Shown here piece after piece: positions 1 to 6,323 of a stretch of DNA of 9,235 bases. The DNA is taken from positions 1-9,235 of the forward strand of contig CAKQXG010000081.1 in NCBI GenBank assembly GCA_934281515.1, read 5' to 3'. The notes beneath the pieces are model-generated. The model made no database searches, had not been told where the DNA came from, and worked only from the letters and a program-made list of their open reading frames with translations. A program made the translations under genes and the position numbers. The first letter of the stretch is position 1. Each line of letters opens with the position of its first letter. The stretch comes from an uncultured Clostridia bacterium. GTDB lineage: Bacteria; Bacillota; Clostridia; Christensenellales; CAG-314.

Positions 1-830
1 GCGTACTGACCGTCGAGGACGGTAGCGTCGACACCGACAATCTCGAAGAAGAAGGGTTGTCTCCCGGCAAAATTCTCGTGTATCGTCAGGGAGCGGACAA
101 GCCGCAGATGATGGACAGCGGCAGTGTGCCGAGCGAGTTCGGCGACGAAGAAGATCGTCTGTTGCAGGAGTTTGTCACTGTGTCGGGAGTGTCGGAGTTT
201 GCTCGCAACAGCAGTACGCCCGCAGGCATGACGAGCGGCGTGGCTTTACAACTCATTGCCGAGCAGGACAACATTCGTCTGGCAAGCAGTATCGACAGTG
301 TAAAGGCGGCAATAAAAACGGTGGCAAAGTACGTGTTGCGCCTGTACAAACAGTATGTGTCGTACAATCGGCTGATGCGGTACACCGACGGGCAAAACAG
401 TGCAGAAGTGTTTTATTTTTCGGGGTGCGACATAGGAAGCGACGACATAGTGTTCGAGACGGAAAACGAATTGACCGACACCCTTGCCACTCGTCGTACG
501 ATGTTGTTTGATCTGCTTAACGCAGGTATCCTGTCCGATAAAAACGGACAACTGACCGTTGCGACAAAGGCAAAAATACTGTCGCTGATGGGCTTCGGTA
601 GTTGGGAGAACGCGCAAGATACGGCGCAACTGCACATTGCCCGTGCCGAAAAGGAAAACGTGGACATTGACAACGCCGAAGTGTTGGAAGTGGACGACCA
701 TGCCATACACATCGAGGAACACACTCGGTTTATCATTGCCAACGAACTGTCCACGTTTGGCGAAGGCTATCGGGAGAAGTTGCTTGCGCACATCGCCGAA
801 CACAAAGCAAGACAAAACGAGCAGGCGTAA
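1..830 (+). CDS. Phage portal protein, C-terminal part (5' end outside window)
   Basis: The frame is open from the first base (first whole codon at position 3) to the TAA at 828-830, giving 275 residues of a longer protein; the TTG at 57 is internal. Portal proteins form the dodecameric ring at one capsid vertex through which DNA is packaged and ejected. The diagnostic stretch is residues ~72-110, containing TPAGMTSGVALQLIAEQDN followed by a long helix rich in A, K, R and Y (SVKAAIKTVAKYVLRLYKQY). This pattern of an SGVAL motif and then a long helix is typical of the stem/wing of phage portals. The C-terminal third is charged and helical and ends in EHKARQ. The gene is followed by a scaffold-like gene and a coat gene, the standard packaging-head order. 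The family call rests on motif recognition and synteny; which portal subfamily it belongs to (P22-like or other) cannot be settled here. Confidence 0.88.
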   Translation, partial: VLTVEDGSVDTDNLEEEGLSPGKILVYRQGADKPQMMDSGSVPSEFGDEEDRLLQEFVTVSGVSEFARNSSTPAGMTSGVALQLIAEQDNIRLASSIDSVKAAIKTVAKYVLRLYKQYVSYNRLMRYTDGQNSAEVFYFSGCDIGSDDIVFETENELTDTLATRRTMLFDLLNAGILSDKNGQLTVATKAKILSLMGFGSWENAQDTAQLHIARAEKENVDIDNAEVLEVDDHAIHIEEHTRFIIANELSTFGEGYREKLLAHIAEHKARQNEQA

Positions 831-850
831 AACAATACAAGGAGATATCT

Positions 851-1789
851 ATGCAAAAAGGTACATACGGCAAATTTGCTTCTGCAGAAGAGTTGCTGCG
901 AAGTTACAACGCTTTGCAACAGGCGTTTACGCAAAAATGTCAACAGCTGGCGGCACTTACCAAGGTCGTAGCGGAACGATCTGCCGAACAAGATCCAGAC
1001 AATGTCGATACGACAGTGCGGGTTGAAGAAAACGATCAACAATCTTTTCAAAATAACAAAACCGACAAAGAGTCACCGCAAGGTACAAACAATTTGTCCG
1101 ATGACGGTACAAACGTAGATAGGTCACCCGAGTTTGTTGCAGGTAGCGACGTTGCGCTTAACGGCGCAAATTGTCCTGCGCGTGACGAACATTCCGCAAA
1201 TCGCCCGGTCGCGCAGACGGGCGGTGCGGATACGGGTACAAACCAAACGTCACCGTCGGCTTACACGTATGCAAACACGGAAACTTTGCGGCAAGCAACG
1301 CAGGCGGCACTAAACGACTGTCCAACCGATGCGTCGGTCCCCCGAAACGACGAACTGCAACAACAAACGGTGCGAAGCGACGCCGATAAATGCGGCGCAA
1401 ATGTGCCTGTTGCGGCAACGTCGGTCGTGCGCAACGGAAAAGTCGACAACATGCTCGGCAAGGTCGATGTCGTGCAGGACGGTAAGCGAAAAATCGATAC
1501 GTATGAAGAAATCAGTGACAAGTGCGAACAAGCAGAATCTACGGTAAGAGTCACCGACAATGTTGGCGGTATCGATTCGGCGCATAGCAACGATAATCAA
1601 AGCGACCTGTTGCGCGCGCAAAAGATACTTTCGGAGAATCCGCGACTTGTGGCGCAAATATTGTCGGGCGCAACGTATCAACTGCCTCCTGCCGTGATGG
1701 GTAGCGGCGGAAACCTGTCTTTGGCAATGCCGTCGCGGCCAAAGACTCTGCGCGAAGCAAGCGAATTGGCGAAGAAATATTTTAACTAG
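851..1789 (+). CDS. Putative capsid scaffolding / head-assembly protein
   Basis: This 312-residue protein starts at ATG 851 behind AAGGAGA (839-845). Residues ~6-38 (YGKFASAEELLRSYNALQQ followed by AFTQKCQQL) form a short amphipathic helical module. Residues ~45-250 are polar, low in hydrophobics and rich in N, D, S, T and Q, so probably disordered. Residues ~251-312 form a second ordered-looking segment with a helix (SDLLRAQKILSENPRLVAQI), a glycine/proline stretch, and a final helix ending ELAKKYFN. The position between portal and coat genes, the acidic, polar composition and the terminal helices fit a scaffolding protein that guides procapsid assembly, in which the C-terminal helix often contacts coat protein. 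The name is inferred from context and architecture; no catalytic motif is visible. The disordered middle looks unusually long for the family. The stop codon overlaps the ribosome binding site of the coat gene. Confidence 0.65.
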   Translation: MQKGTYGKFASAEELLRSYNALQQAFTQKCQQLAALTKVVAERSAEQDPDNVDTTVRVEENDQQSFQNNKTDKESPQGTNNLSDDGTNVDRSPEFVAGSDVALNGANCPARDEHSANRPVAQTGGADTGTNQTSPSAYTYANTETLRQATQAALNDCPTDASVPRNDELQQQTVRSDADKCGANVPVAATSVVRNGKVDNMLGKVDVVQDGKRKIDTYEEISDKCEQAESTVRVTDNVGGIDSAHSNDNQSDLLRAQKILSENPRLVAQILSGATYQLPPAVMGSGGNLSLAMPSRPKTLREASELAKKYFN

Positions 1790-1800
1790 GAGAATACGCA

Positions 1801-2967
1801 ATGATCAATGTATCCAATGCAGACAAAGCACTAAAAACTTACTATCTGGACGTTGTTTCCAACAGTCTCAATACCAAGGTAAATCCGTTGCTTGCCAGGT
1901 TCGAGCAGACTTCCGCAGACGTGTGGGGCAAGGAAGTACGCAAGGTTGTTTCCGACGGAATCAACGGCGGTTTCGGCGCAGGTACCGAAACGGGAGATTT
2001 GCCTGTGGCAAGCAAACATACCTATCAACAAATGGTGTTGACTCTCAAAAATCTGTACGGCACAATCGAAATCAGCGACAAAGCAGTACGTGCCGCCAAC
2101 GGAAATACAGGCGCGTTTTTGAATTTGCTCGAAGGCGAAATGGAAAACCTTATCCGCAGTGCAAAGCTTAACTTCGGGCGTATGTTGTTCGGCGACGGTC
2201 GCGGTATTCTTGGTACGGTTGCAAGCGTCAGCGGTAATGCCCTTGTACTTGACAGTGTAAAAGGTATTTTTGAAGGTATGGTTGTCGACGTAATCGGCAG
2301 TGACAGCGAAAGTGCGATTGTCTCCGCACGTCGTGTAAACTCCGTTGACCGCACAAACAAAAAGATTGTTCTTGAAGGCGCGGCAATTACAAGCGGTACC
2401 GTGTCGGAAGGCGACTATGTTACGGTGCAGGGCAGCTACGAAAACGAGCTTACGGGTCTCGGTGCAATCTTCGGTACCGACTCGACGATCTACGGCATCG
2501 ACCGCGATACTCACAAGTGGCTGAAACCCTATACCAAGACGTCGAGCACAATCGGCGACTCCGTAATCCAGGGCGTAATCGACGCCATTGAAGAGGACAG
2601 CGGCACCTACGCCGACATGTTGGTTTGCTCGGCAGGCGTCAAACGTGCGTATCTCGAATACCTTGTGACAAACCGTCTCAACGTGGAGTACATGACCCTT
2701 GACGACGGAACGCAAGCCGTAAGTTATCAGGGTATACCGATGGTTGCAGACAGATTTTGCCCTGCCAAAACAATGTACGTGTTGCATACGCCCGACTTCC
2801 GAATTTATCAGTTGTGCGATTGGCGTTGGCTGGAGGGCGACGACGGCAAAGTGCTTAAACAAATTGCAGGTAAACCCGTGTATAATGCAACCCTTGTCAA
2901 GTACGCCGATATTTTGTGTCAACGTCCCTGCGCACAAGGCAGCATAACCAACATTACCGAAGCGTAA
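1801..2967 (+). CDS. Phage major capsid (coat) protein, HK97-fold type
   Basis: The product is 388 residues and starts at ATG 1801; its AGGAG (1788-1792) overlaps the scaffold gene's TAG. Residues 52-70 (glycine-rich, with GFGAGTETGDLPVA) followed by LKNLYGTIEISDKAVRAA (82-99) resemble the E-loop and spine region of HK97-fold coats. Residues ~111-136 (EGEMENLIRSAKLNFGRMLF then GDGRGIL) are a strongly typical coat-protein segment. Residues ~140-220 look like a beta-rich inserted domain (VSGNALVLDSV, FEGMVVDVIG, KKIVLEG, EGDYVTVQG). The remainder (AIFGTDSTIYGID, the DAIEEDSG helix, GIPMVADRFCP, and MYVLHTPDFRIYQLCDW) fits the A/P domains. Length and position after a scaffold gene match a single-protein icosahedral shell. 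Codons appear more regular than in neighbouring genes (many CTC, CGT, GGT), as expected for a highly expressed structural protein. The capsid call is firm; exact family membership is inferred. Confidence 0.92.
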   Translation: MINVSNADKALKTYYLDVVSNSLNTKVNPLLARFEQTSADVWGKEVRKVVSDGINGGFGAGTETGDLPVASKHTYQQMVLTLKNLYGTIEISDKAVRAANGNTGAFLNLLEGEMENLIRSAKLNFGRMLFGDGRGILGTVASVSGNALVLDSVKGIFEGMVVDVIGSDSESAIVSARRVNSVDRTNKKIVLEGAAITSGTVSEGDYVTVQGSYENELTGLGAIFGTDSTIYGIDRDTHKWLKPYTKTSSTIGDSVIQGVIDAIEEDSGTYADMLVCSAGVKRAYLEYLVTNRLNVEYMTLDDGTQAVSYQGIPMVADRFCPAKTMYVLHTPDFRIYQLCDWRWLEGDDGKVLKQIAGKPVYNATLVKYADILCQRPCAQGSITNITEA

Positions 2968-3026
2968 GCGATACAGGGCGCAGTCGGACAGAAGCAAACT
3001 TTTGCCGATGTACGCCCGATACAACT

Positions 3027-3374
3027 ATGAAAAACAACTATTTGATTGCCGTAACCGACGATTTGTTTGACATCGCCGACCGACTTAAAACCGTAAACCC
3101 TGCTTATAGCGTTTTTTACAATGTTGTTCGCCGACGATACGAAGTTCATTCCGGTGTGCGGAAAGGCGAAACAAGCACCCTTGCTTTTGTCGTGCCGTAC
3201 GACGAGCTTGACGCGCGTACGGTGGAGTATGCGCAAAAAACTTCCGTCGCCAATGCGGCGCGTTTAATCGAAGAAATGCAGCGTAACAACGATACGGTAG
3301 AGTTGACCGCCGAAAAAATCGCCGTTGAACAAACGATGGCTCGGCTTGACAAGGCTTGTTCGGCAATGTCGTAG
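3027..3374 (+). CDS. Small phage-module protein of unknown function
   Basis: This is a 115-residue protein. ATG 3027 is preferred because the only upstream in-frame start (GTG 2916) lies inside the coat gene and would add an unstructured-looking stretch, whereas residues 1-85 read as a folded domain: DDLFDIADRLKTVNPAYSVF, YNVVRRRYEVHS, TLAFVVPYDELDARTVEYAQ, then a helical tail VANAARLIEEMQRNN. No good Shine-Dalgarno sequence precedes this ATG, which is unlike every other gene here. The N-terminal part suggests an alpha/beta domain (helix, two strands with RYEVH, then a strand ending in VVPYDELD), followed by long helices. I believe similar small proteins occur next to coat genes in Clostridia prophages, but I cannot name a function. 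Its place between coat and adaptor genes suggests a virion or assembly accessory. Confidence 0.82.
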   Translation: MKNNYLIAVTDDLFDIADRLKTVNPAYSVFYNVVRRRYEVHSGVRKGETSTLAFVVPYDELDARTVEYAQKTSVANAARLIEEMQRNNDTVELTAEKIAVEQTMARLDKACSAMS

Positions 3375-3389
3375 CAAGTCGGTTGCGAC

Positions 3390-3434
3390 GTCCGTGGCGC
3401 GACGGAGTTTGTCTCCGTCGTTGCCGCAACGGAC
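3390..3434 (+). promoter_or_regulatory. Strong mRNA hairpin just upstream of the adaptor gene's ribosome binding site
   Basis: The inner stem CGACGGAG (3400-3407) pairs perfectly with CTCCGTCG (3413-3420) around a 5-base loop. It can be extended by GGC (3396-3398) with GCC (3423-3425) and by GTCCGT (3390-3395) with ACGGAC (3429-3434). The structure ends two bases before AGAGGAG (3437-3443). No T-run follows, so it is not an ordinary intrinsic terminator. It could protect a processed mRNA end or tune translation of the downstream gene relative to the coat gene. An alternative pairing of GTTGCG (3382-3387) with CGCAAC (3425-3430) would compete with the outer stem. Confidence 0.6.
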
Positions 3435-3449
3435 AAAGAGGAGTAAAAG

Positions 3450-3842
3450 ATGAAATTATTTCAAGCAGTAAAAACATGCGGAGAGATCGCTGCGTTAGGG
3501 TTGTCGGAAGAATACTTTGCCGACAGTGTGACCGACGTGCCGACCGACCCGTCGGTGGCAACGCTTGTGCTTGCCGCACGGTTTACGATTGACGAGATGT
3601 TTGCGGAAAGCGGTGGATATGCAGAGCCGCAAACTTTGTCGCAAATCGGGTGGCGTGACGAGTTACCTGTACCGGACAACGGAGTCAACGATCGCGCGAT
3701 AGTGTACGGTATGATGTCGGAGTACTTTGTGTTGTGCGGCGACGTGGATTCGGCATCGTTGTGGCGTGCGCGCTTTGAAGATTGTCTCGAACAAACTTCA
3801 AAACACCGTTGCGGAAACTTGCCTGTGGGGAGGTGGCTGTAA
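3450..3842 (+). CDS. Putative head-tail adaptor (connector) protein
   Basis: The product is 130 residues, with ATG 3450 preceded by AGAGGAG at a 6-base spacing. It is predicted to be mainly helical: residues 1-25, 35-53 (ATLVLAARFTIDEMF), 79-98 (VNDRAIVYGMMSEYFVLCGD) and 100-115 (DSASLWRARFEDCLE), with a basic, tryptophan-containing tail (LPVGRWL). A small, all-helical protein with a YGMMSEYF..G....A..W..RFE pattern, placed after coat and before a large tail protein, fits the ring of adaptor subunits that extends the portal in short-tailed phages (the position of P22 gp4 and T7 gp11). No residue-level signature proves this, so the function is inferred from order, size and fold type. Its TAA abuts the next gene's GTG with no gap, suggesting translational coupling. 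Confidence 0.7.
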   Translation: MKLFQAVKTCGEIAALGLSEEYFADSVTDVPTDPSVATLVLAARFTIDEMFAESGGYAEPQTLSQIGWRDELPVPDNGVNDRAIVYGMMSEYFVLCGDVDSASLWRARFEDCLEQTSKHRCGNLPVGRWL

Positions 3843-5111
3843 GTGACGGTTGTAAAATCGCATATACGTATGCAAAAATTCTCGACAAAACACTTGAAAT
3901 CCGTCACCGATTTTAAGACAAGTGACGGTACAAACAGTCTGCTTGCCTGCAAAATGTCGAATTGCGGAATCGGCACTGACGGACTGCATACCACAGGCAA
4001 GTTTGTCAAGGTAAACGACAAACAAGTGATTTCGGCGTGCGTTTGCGACGGAGTGTTGTACACAACGTCGGGTTACGACGTATGCGCGATTGACAGTGAA
4101 GGCAATTGCAAGGAATTGTTGACTTTCAAAAATTACCAAGGTAAGGACTGTTGTCTATACGGCGACTCTTTGCATAAAAAAGTGGTGTTCAGCGGTATCG
4201 GCGGAGTGTATTTTACCGACGGCACAACAGGCAATGCCGATAGCGAATTATACGACAGAAAAATGTCGGCAATTGCCTTTGCAGAAAACAGAATTGTGGG
4301 CGCCGCGGACAATACCGTTTATGTGTCCGACGCGATGTCGTCAACCTTTGTTGCCAACGACAAACCGACCACTGCGGCAACATTTTCCGTCGGCGACACT
4401 GTGACGGCTTTGTGCGGCGTAAATAACGATGTGTATGTTTTTGCCGAACGGAACATGTACAAGATTACCGTCGGTTATGCGCCTACGGATTTTATGTTTG
4501 TCAGGGAGGCTGCAAATATCGGCACCGTGCGTTTTGCCGTGTTTTACCGCAACAAAATGTACTGTTTCTGTGACGAAGGCTTGCGCACTACGGACAACGG
4601 AGTAAAGACGATAGCCATACCGGGAAAAGCGTTGCCGCAAAGCAATTGTCAACCGATTGTGTGGCGGGACAGGATTGTGTTCGCCGACGGTACCGATATT
4701 GTGATGTTTGATCCTCAATCGGGACACGTGGATATTGTTGCGTTGTCTGCCCGGGATTTGGCAGTGGTAGGCGACGAACTGTATGCCGTAAGCGATTACC
4801 GTTTATACAAGTACGACGAAACGAAGTCGGCTTGCGGTACGTTCGTATCGACACCGTACGACTTCGGTAATGATGATGTCAAAAGTCTGCGCGCCGCAAT
4901 ACTGTCGGGGTGCGGACGTGTAAACATGTCTGTAATTAAAGACGGCGTTGTGTGCGCCAATCACGACGTAACCCTTGTCGACGGTAAAACGCGCCGCTTG
5001 CCTTGCTACGGTACGGGGCGCGATTTTGTTGTCAGATTGTCCACCCGCGATGGTGCGAAAGTGCGTTCGTTGACTTTGCAAGCCGACTTTGTGCGGATAA
5101 ACAAACGGTAA
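3843..5111 (+). CDS. Beta-propeller-like tail hub / nozzle protein (putative)
   Basis: The product is 422 residues and starts at GTG 3843, immediately after the previous TAA, with GGGGAGG (3827-3833) nine bases upstream; the first in-frame ATG (3870) has no ribosome binding site. About seven blade-like repeats of the form 'hydrophobic-Y/V/F-x-x-D/G-x-x-(V/L)Y' are visible near residues 66-85 (GVLYTTSGYDVCAID), 107-124, 145-163 (IVGAADNTVYVSD), 191-208 (VYVFAERNMYKI), 233-251, 274-290 (IVFADGTDIVMFD) and 306-325 (LYAVSDYRLYKYD). A separate beta-rich C-terminal domain follows (residues ~336-420, YDFGNDDVKSLRAAILSGCG then GRDFVVRL). A propeller plus an extra beta domain in this gene position matches hub/nozzle proteins of short-tailed phages (P22 gp10, T7 gp12), which seal the packaged DNA and form the exit channel. 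The repeat assignment is by eye. The protein contains 16 cysteines, unusually many for a tail protein. Confidence 0.7.
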   Translation: MTVVKSHIRMQKFSTKHLKSVTDFKTSDGTNSLLACKMSNCGIGTDGLHTTGKFVKVNDKQVISACVCDGVLYTTSGYDVCAIDSEGNCKELLTFKNYQGKDCCLYGDSLHKKVVFSGIGGVYFTDGTTGNADSELYDRKMSAIAFAENRIVGAADNTVYVSDAMSSTFVANDKPTTAATFSVGDTVTALCGVNNDVYVFAERNMYKITVGYAPTDFMFVREAANIGTVRFAVFYRNKMYCFCDEGLRTTDNGVKTIAIPGKALPQSNCQPIVWRDRIVFADGTDIVMFDPQSGHVDIVALSARDLAVVGDELYAVSDYRLYKYDETKSACGTFVSTPYDFGNDDVKSLRAAILSGCGRVNMSVIKDGVVCANHDVTLVDGKTRRLPCYGTGRDFVVRLSTRDGAKVRSLTLQADFVRINKR

Positions 5112-5153
5112 TTGTACGCAAAAAAACATACGTATAAGAAATTTGAGGTATTT

Positions 5154-6083
5154 ATGAGTATTTCCGCCGATCGCGCACAAGAATTGTTGGCTATACATGC
5201 CGACATTATAAAGCAACTCAATCGAATAGATACAAAGTACAGCGTCAACTTTGTCGATCCGCAAATCGACCTGCCCGACTCTTTGGGGTTGACGCACATT
5301 ACCTTTACTCCGAAGAGCGACGACGAGCTTCGGCAAATTGCCGAACAACAAGCCTTGCCGACATATCTGTCCAGGAAACGGCAAATCGACGCGTCCTACT
5401 CGACGACAAGCAATGCCAACGCCAAGGCACAATCCGACTTGTCCGAAGCGCATAGCACAAAACTCGCAGGGTTGCTTGCCGACTACACGGACAATTGTGA
5501 CGAAGCGCGTAGACGTTTGCGCCGCAACGGTTTGTCGTTCAGCAGTCTGGTAATGGTGGAGTTGACGCGATTGCAAAACAAGTACAAACAAGACGTTTCG
5601 TCGGAAAACACGGCGTACATCGGCAAGAAAGCTATTCTTGACAATGCCAAGGCGGCATTGGACAACAAGTATACGGCACAATGTGCCGCCTTGACCGACG
5701 AGAAAGCCGCGCTGACTTCGCAGAGGTTTCAGGCTCTTGTCGAAGCGCAAAACAAACAGGCGCAAGCCGTTGCCAAGTACAACGCCGCACTGGACGAACG
5801 CGAAACCAAGTATCAGGCAAGTTGCGCACGTACAAGGGAATACGCAAGGGAAGCCGAGTACGAGCGTGCGCTTGAAGCAAGCCGTTTGTATGCCGACCTG
5901 GGAGAAACGGGTTTCAAAGCGCAGGTGTATGAAGAAAAATTGGCTTGTTGCCGTATAAAACTGTTCAACCTTACCCAAGAAGAAGCGAAATCGGTAATAG
6001 ATGCCGACAGTGCCGTGCGAAATCATTTGGGCAGCTACTACACTACGCTTGTGCAGTGGATAGAGGATACTTTGAGCGCGTAG
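5154..6083 (+). CDS. Long coiled-coil virion-associated protein, function unknown
   Basis: This 309-residue protein starts at ATG 5154, with GAGG (5145-5148) five bases upstream; an in-frame TTG at 5112 abuts the previous stop but lacks its own ribosome binding site. Residues 1-75 are mixed (a helix, then VNFVDPQIDLPDSLGLTHIT). Residues ~75-250 are almost continuous, alanine-, lysine- and glutamate-rich helix with heptad-like spacing (TKLAGLLADY, AILDNAKAALDNKYTAQCAA, ALVEAQNKQAQAVAKYNAAL). A break at residues ~118-132 (RRRLRRNGLSFSSL) is basic and then serine-rich. The end is a compact helical tail (LYADLGETGFKAQVYEEKL to QWIEDTLSA). Being the last gene after a propeller hub, it could be a tail needle/plug, a DNA-ejection protein or an internal core protein. 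No transmembrane segment, enzyme motif or collagen-like fibre repeat is seen. It is about the length of a short needle protein and far too short for a siphophage tape measure. Confidence 0.75.
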   Translation: MSISADRAQELLAIHADIIKQLNRIDTKYSVNFVDPQIDLPDSLGLTHITFTPKSDDELRQIAEQQALPTYLSRKRQIDASYSTTSNANAKAQSDLSEAHSTKLAGLLADYTDNCDEARRRLRRNGLSFSSLVMVELTRLQNKYKQDVSSENTAYIGKKAILDNAKAALDNKYTAQCAALTDEKAALTSQRFQALVEAQNKQAQAVAKYNAALDERETKYQASCARTREYAREAEYERALEASRLYADLGETGFKAQVYEEKLACCRIKLFNLTQEEAKSVIDADSAVRNHLGSYYTTLVQWIEDTLSA

Positions 6084-6266
6084 TCCGACGGGGATGTGTA
6101 ACTACGTCGCTGTACAATACAATGTGGAGTTTATGCTGAACAGCGCAAGGTAAAACCCGATCGCGCATTAACCTGATGTTGTCGGCGTTGGTTGTGCACC
6201 GTGATCAAAGAATGTCCGCAACTATGCACGTCAGAATACGTAGTAAACTCAATCTGCCGCAAACAC

Positions 6267-6295
6267 TTGAAAAATGTTGTCTTATAGTGTATAAT
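6267..6295 (+). promoter_or_regulatory. Sigma-A-type promoter of the membrane-protein pair
   Basis: The -35 TTGAAA (6267-6272), a 17-base spacer and the -10 TATAAT (6290-6295) are close to ideal. Transcription would begin near 6302, leaving a leader of roughly 20 bases before ATG 6324, which has GGAG at 6312-6315. The 3' half of the spacer and the -10 form a 13-base palindrome (TTATA-GTG-TATAA, 6282-6294). Confidence 0.8.
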
Positions 6296-6323
6296 AACTA
6301 CAAACTACATTGGAGAGTAAGTT

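Noticed and set aside
1831..3024. 397-codon open frame on the - strand
   Set aside because: It lies opposite the coat gene, is rich in H, C and R typical of antisense shadows, and has no ribosome binding site or recognisable domain.
2916..3026. Upstream extension of the 115-residue protein from GTG 2916
   Set aside because: It would overlap the coat gene by 52 bases and adds a stretch with no structural or conserved character.
5112..5153. TTG 5112 as the start of the coiled-coil protein
   Set aside because: ATG 5154 has GAGG at a good spacing; the TTG has none of its own, and the added 14 residues look unrelated to the domain.
4803..6026. 407-codon open frame on the - strand
   Set aside because: It is antisense to the propeller and coiled-coil genes, with shadow-type composition; the + strand genes have clear starts and folds.
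6079..6106. CGTAGT/ACTACG inverted repeat at the end of the coiled-coil gene as a terminator
   Set aside because: It has only six base pairs around a 16-base loop and no T-run; it is too weak to call.
6133..6153. Six-codon frame after GGAG at 6126-6129
   Set aside because: It is too short to support as a gene; kept only as a possible decayed start region.
6084..6266. tRNA, attachment site or CRISPR-like repeats in the gap between the two blocks
   Set aside because: No cloverleaf, no spaced direct repeats and no duplicate of a sequence at the other end could be seen; the left end of the element is outside the window.
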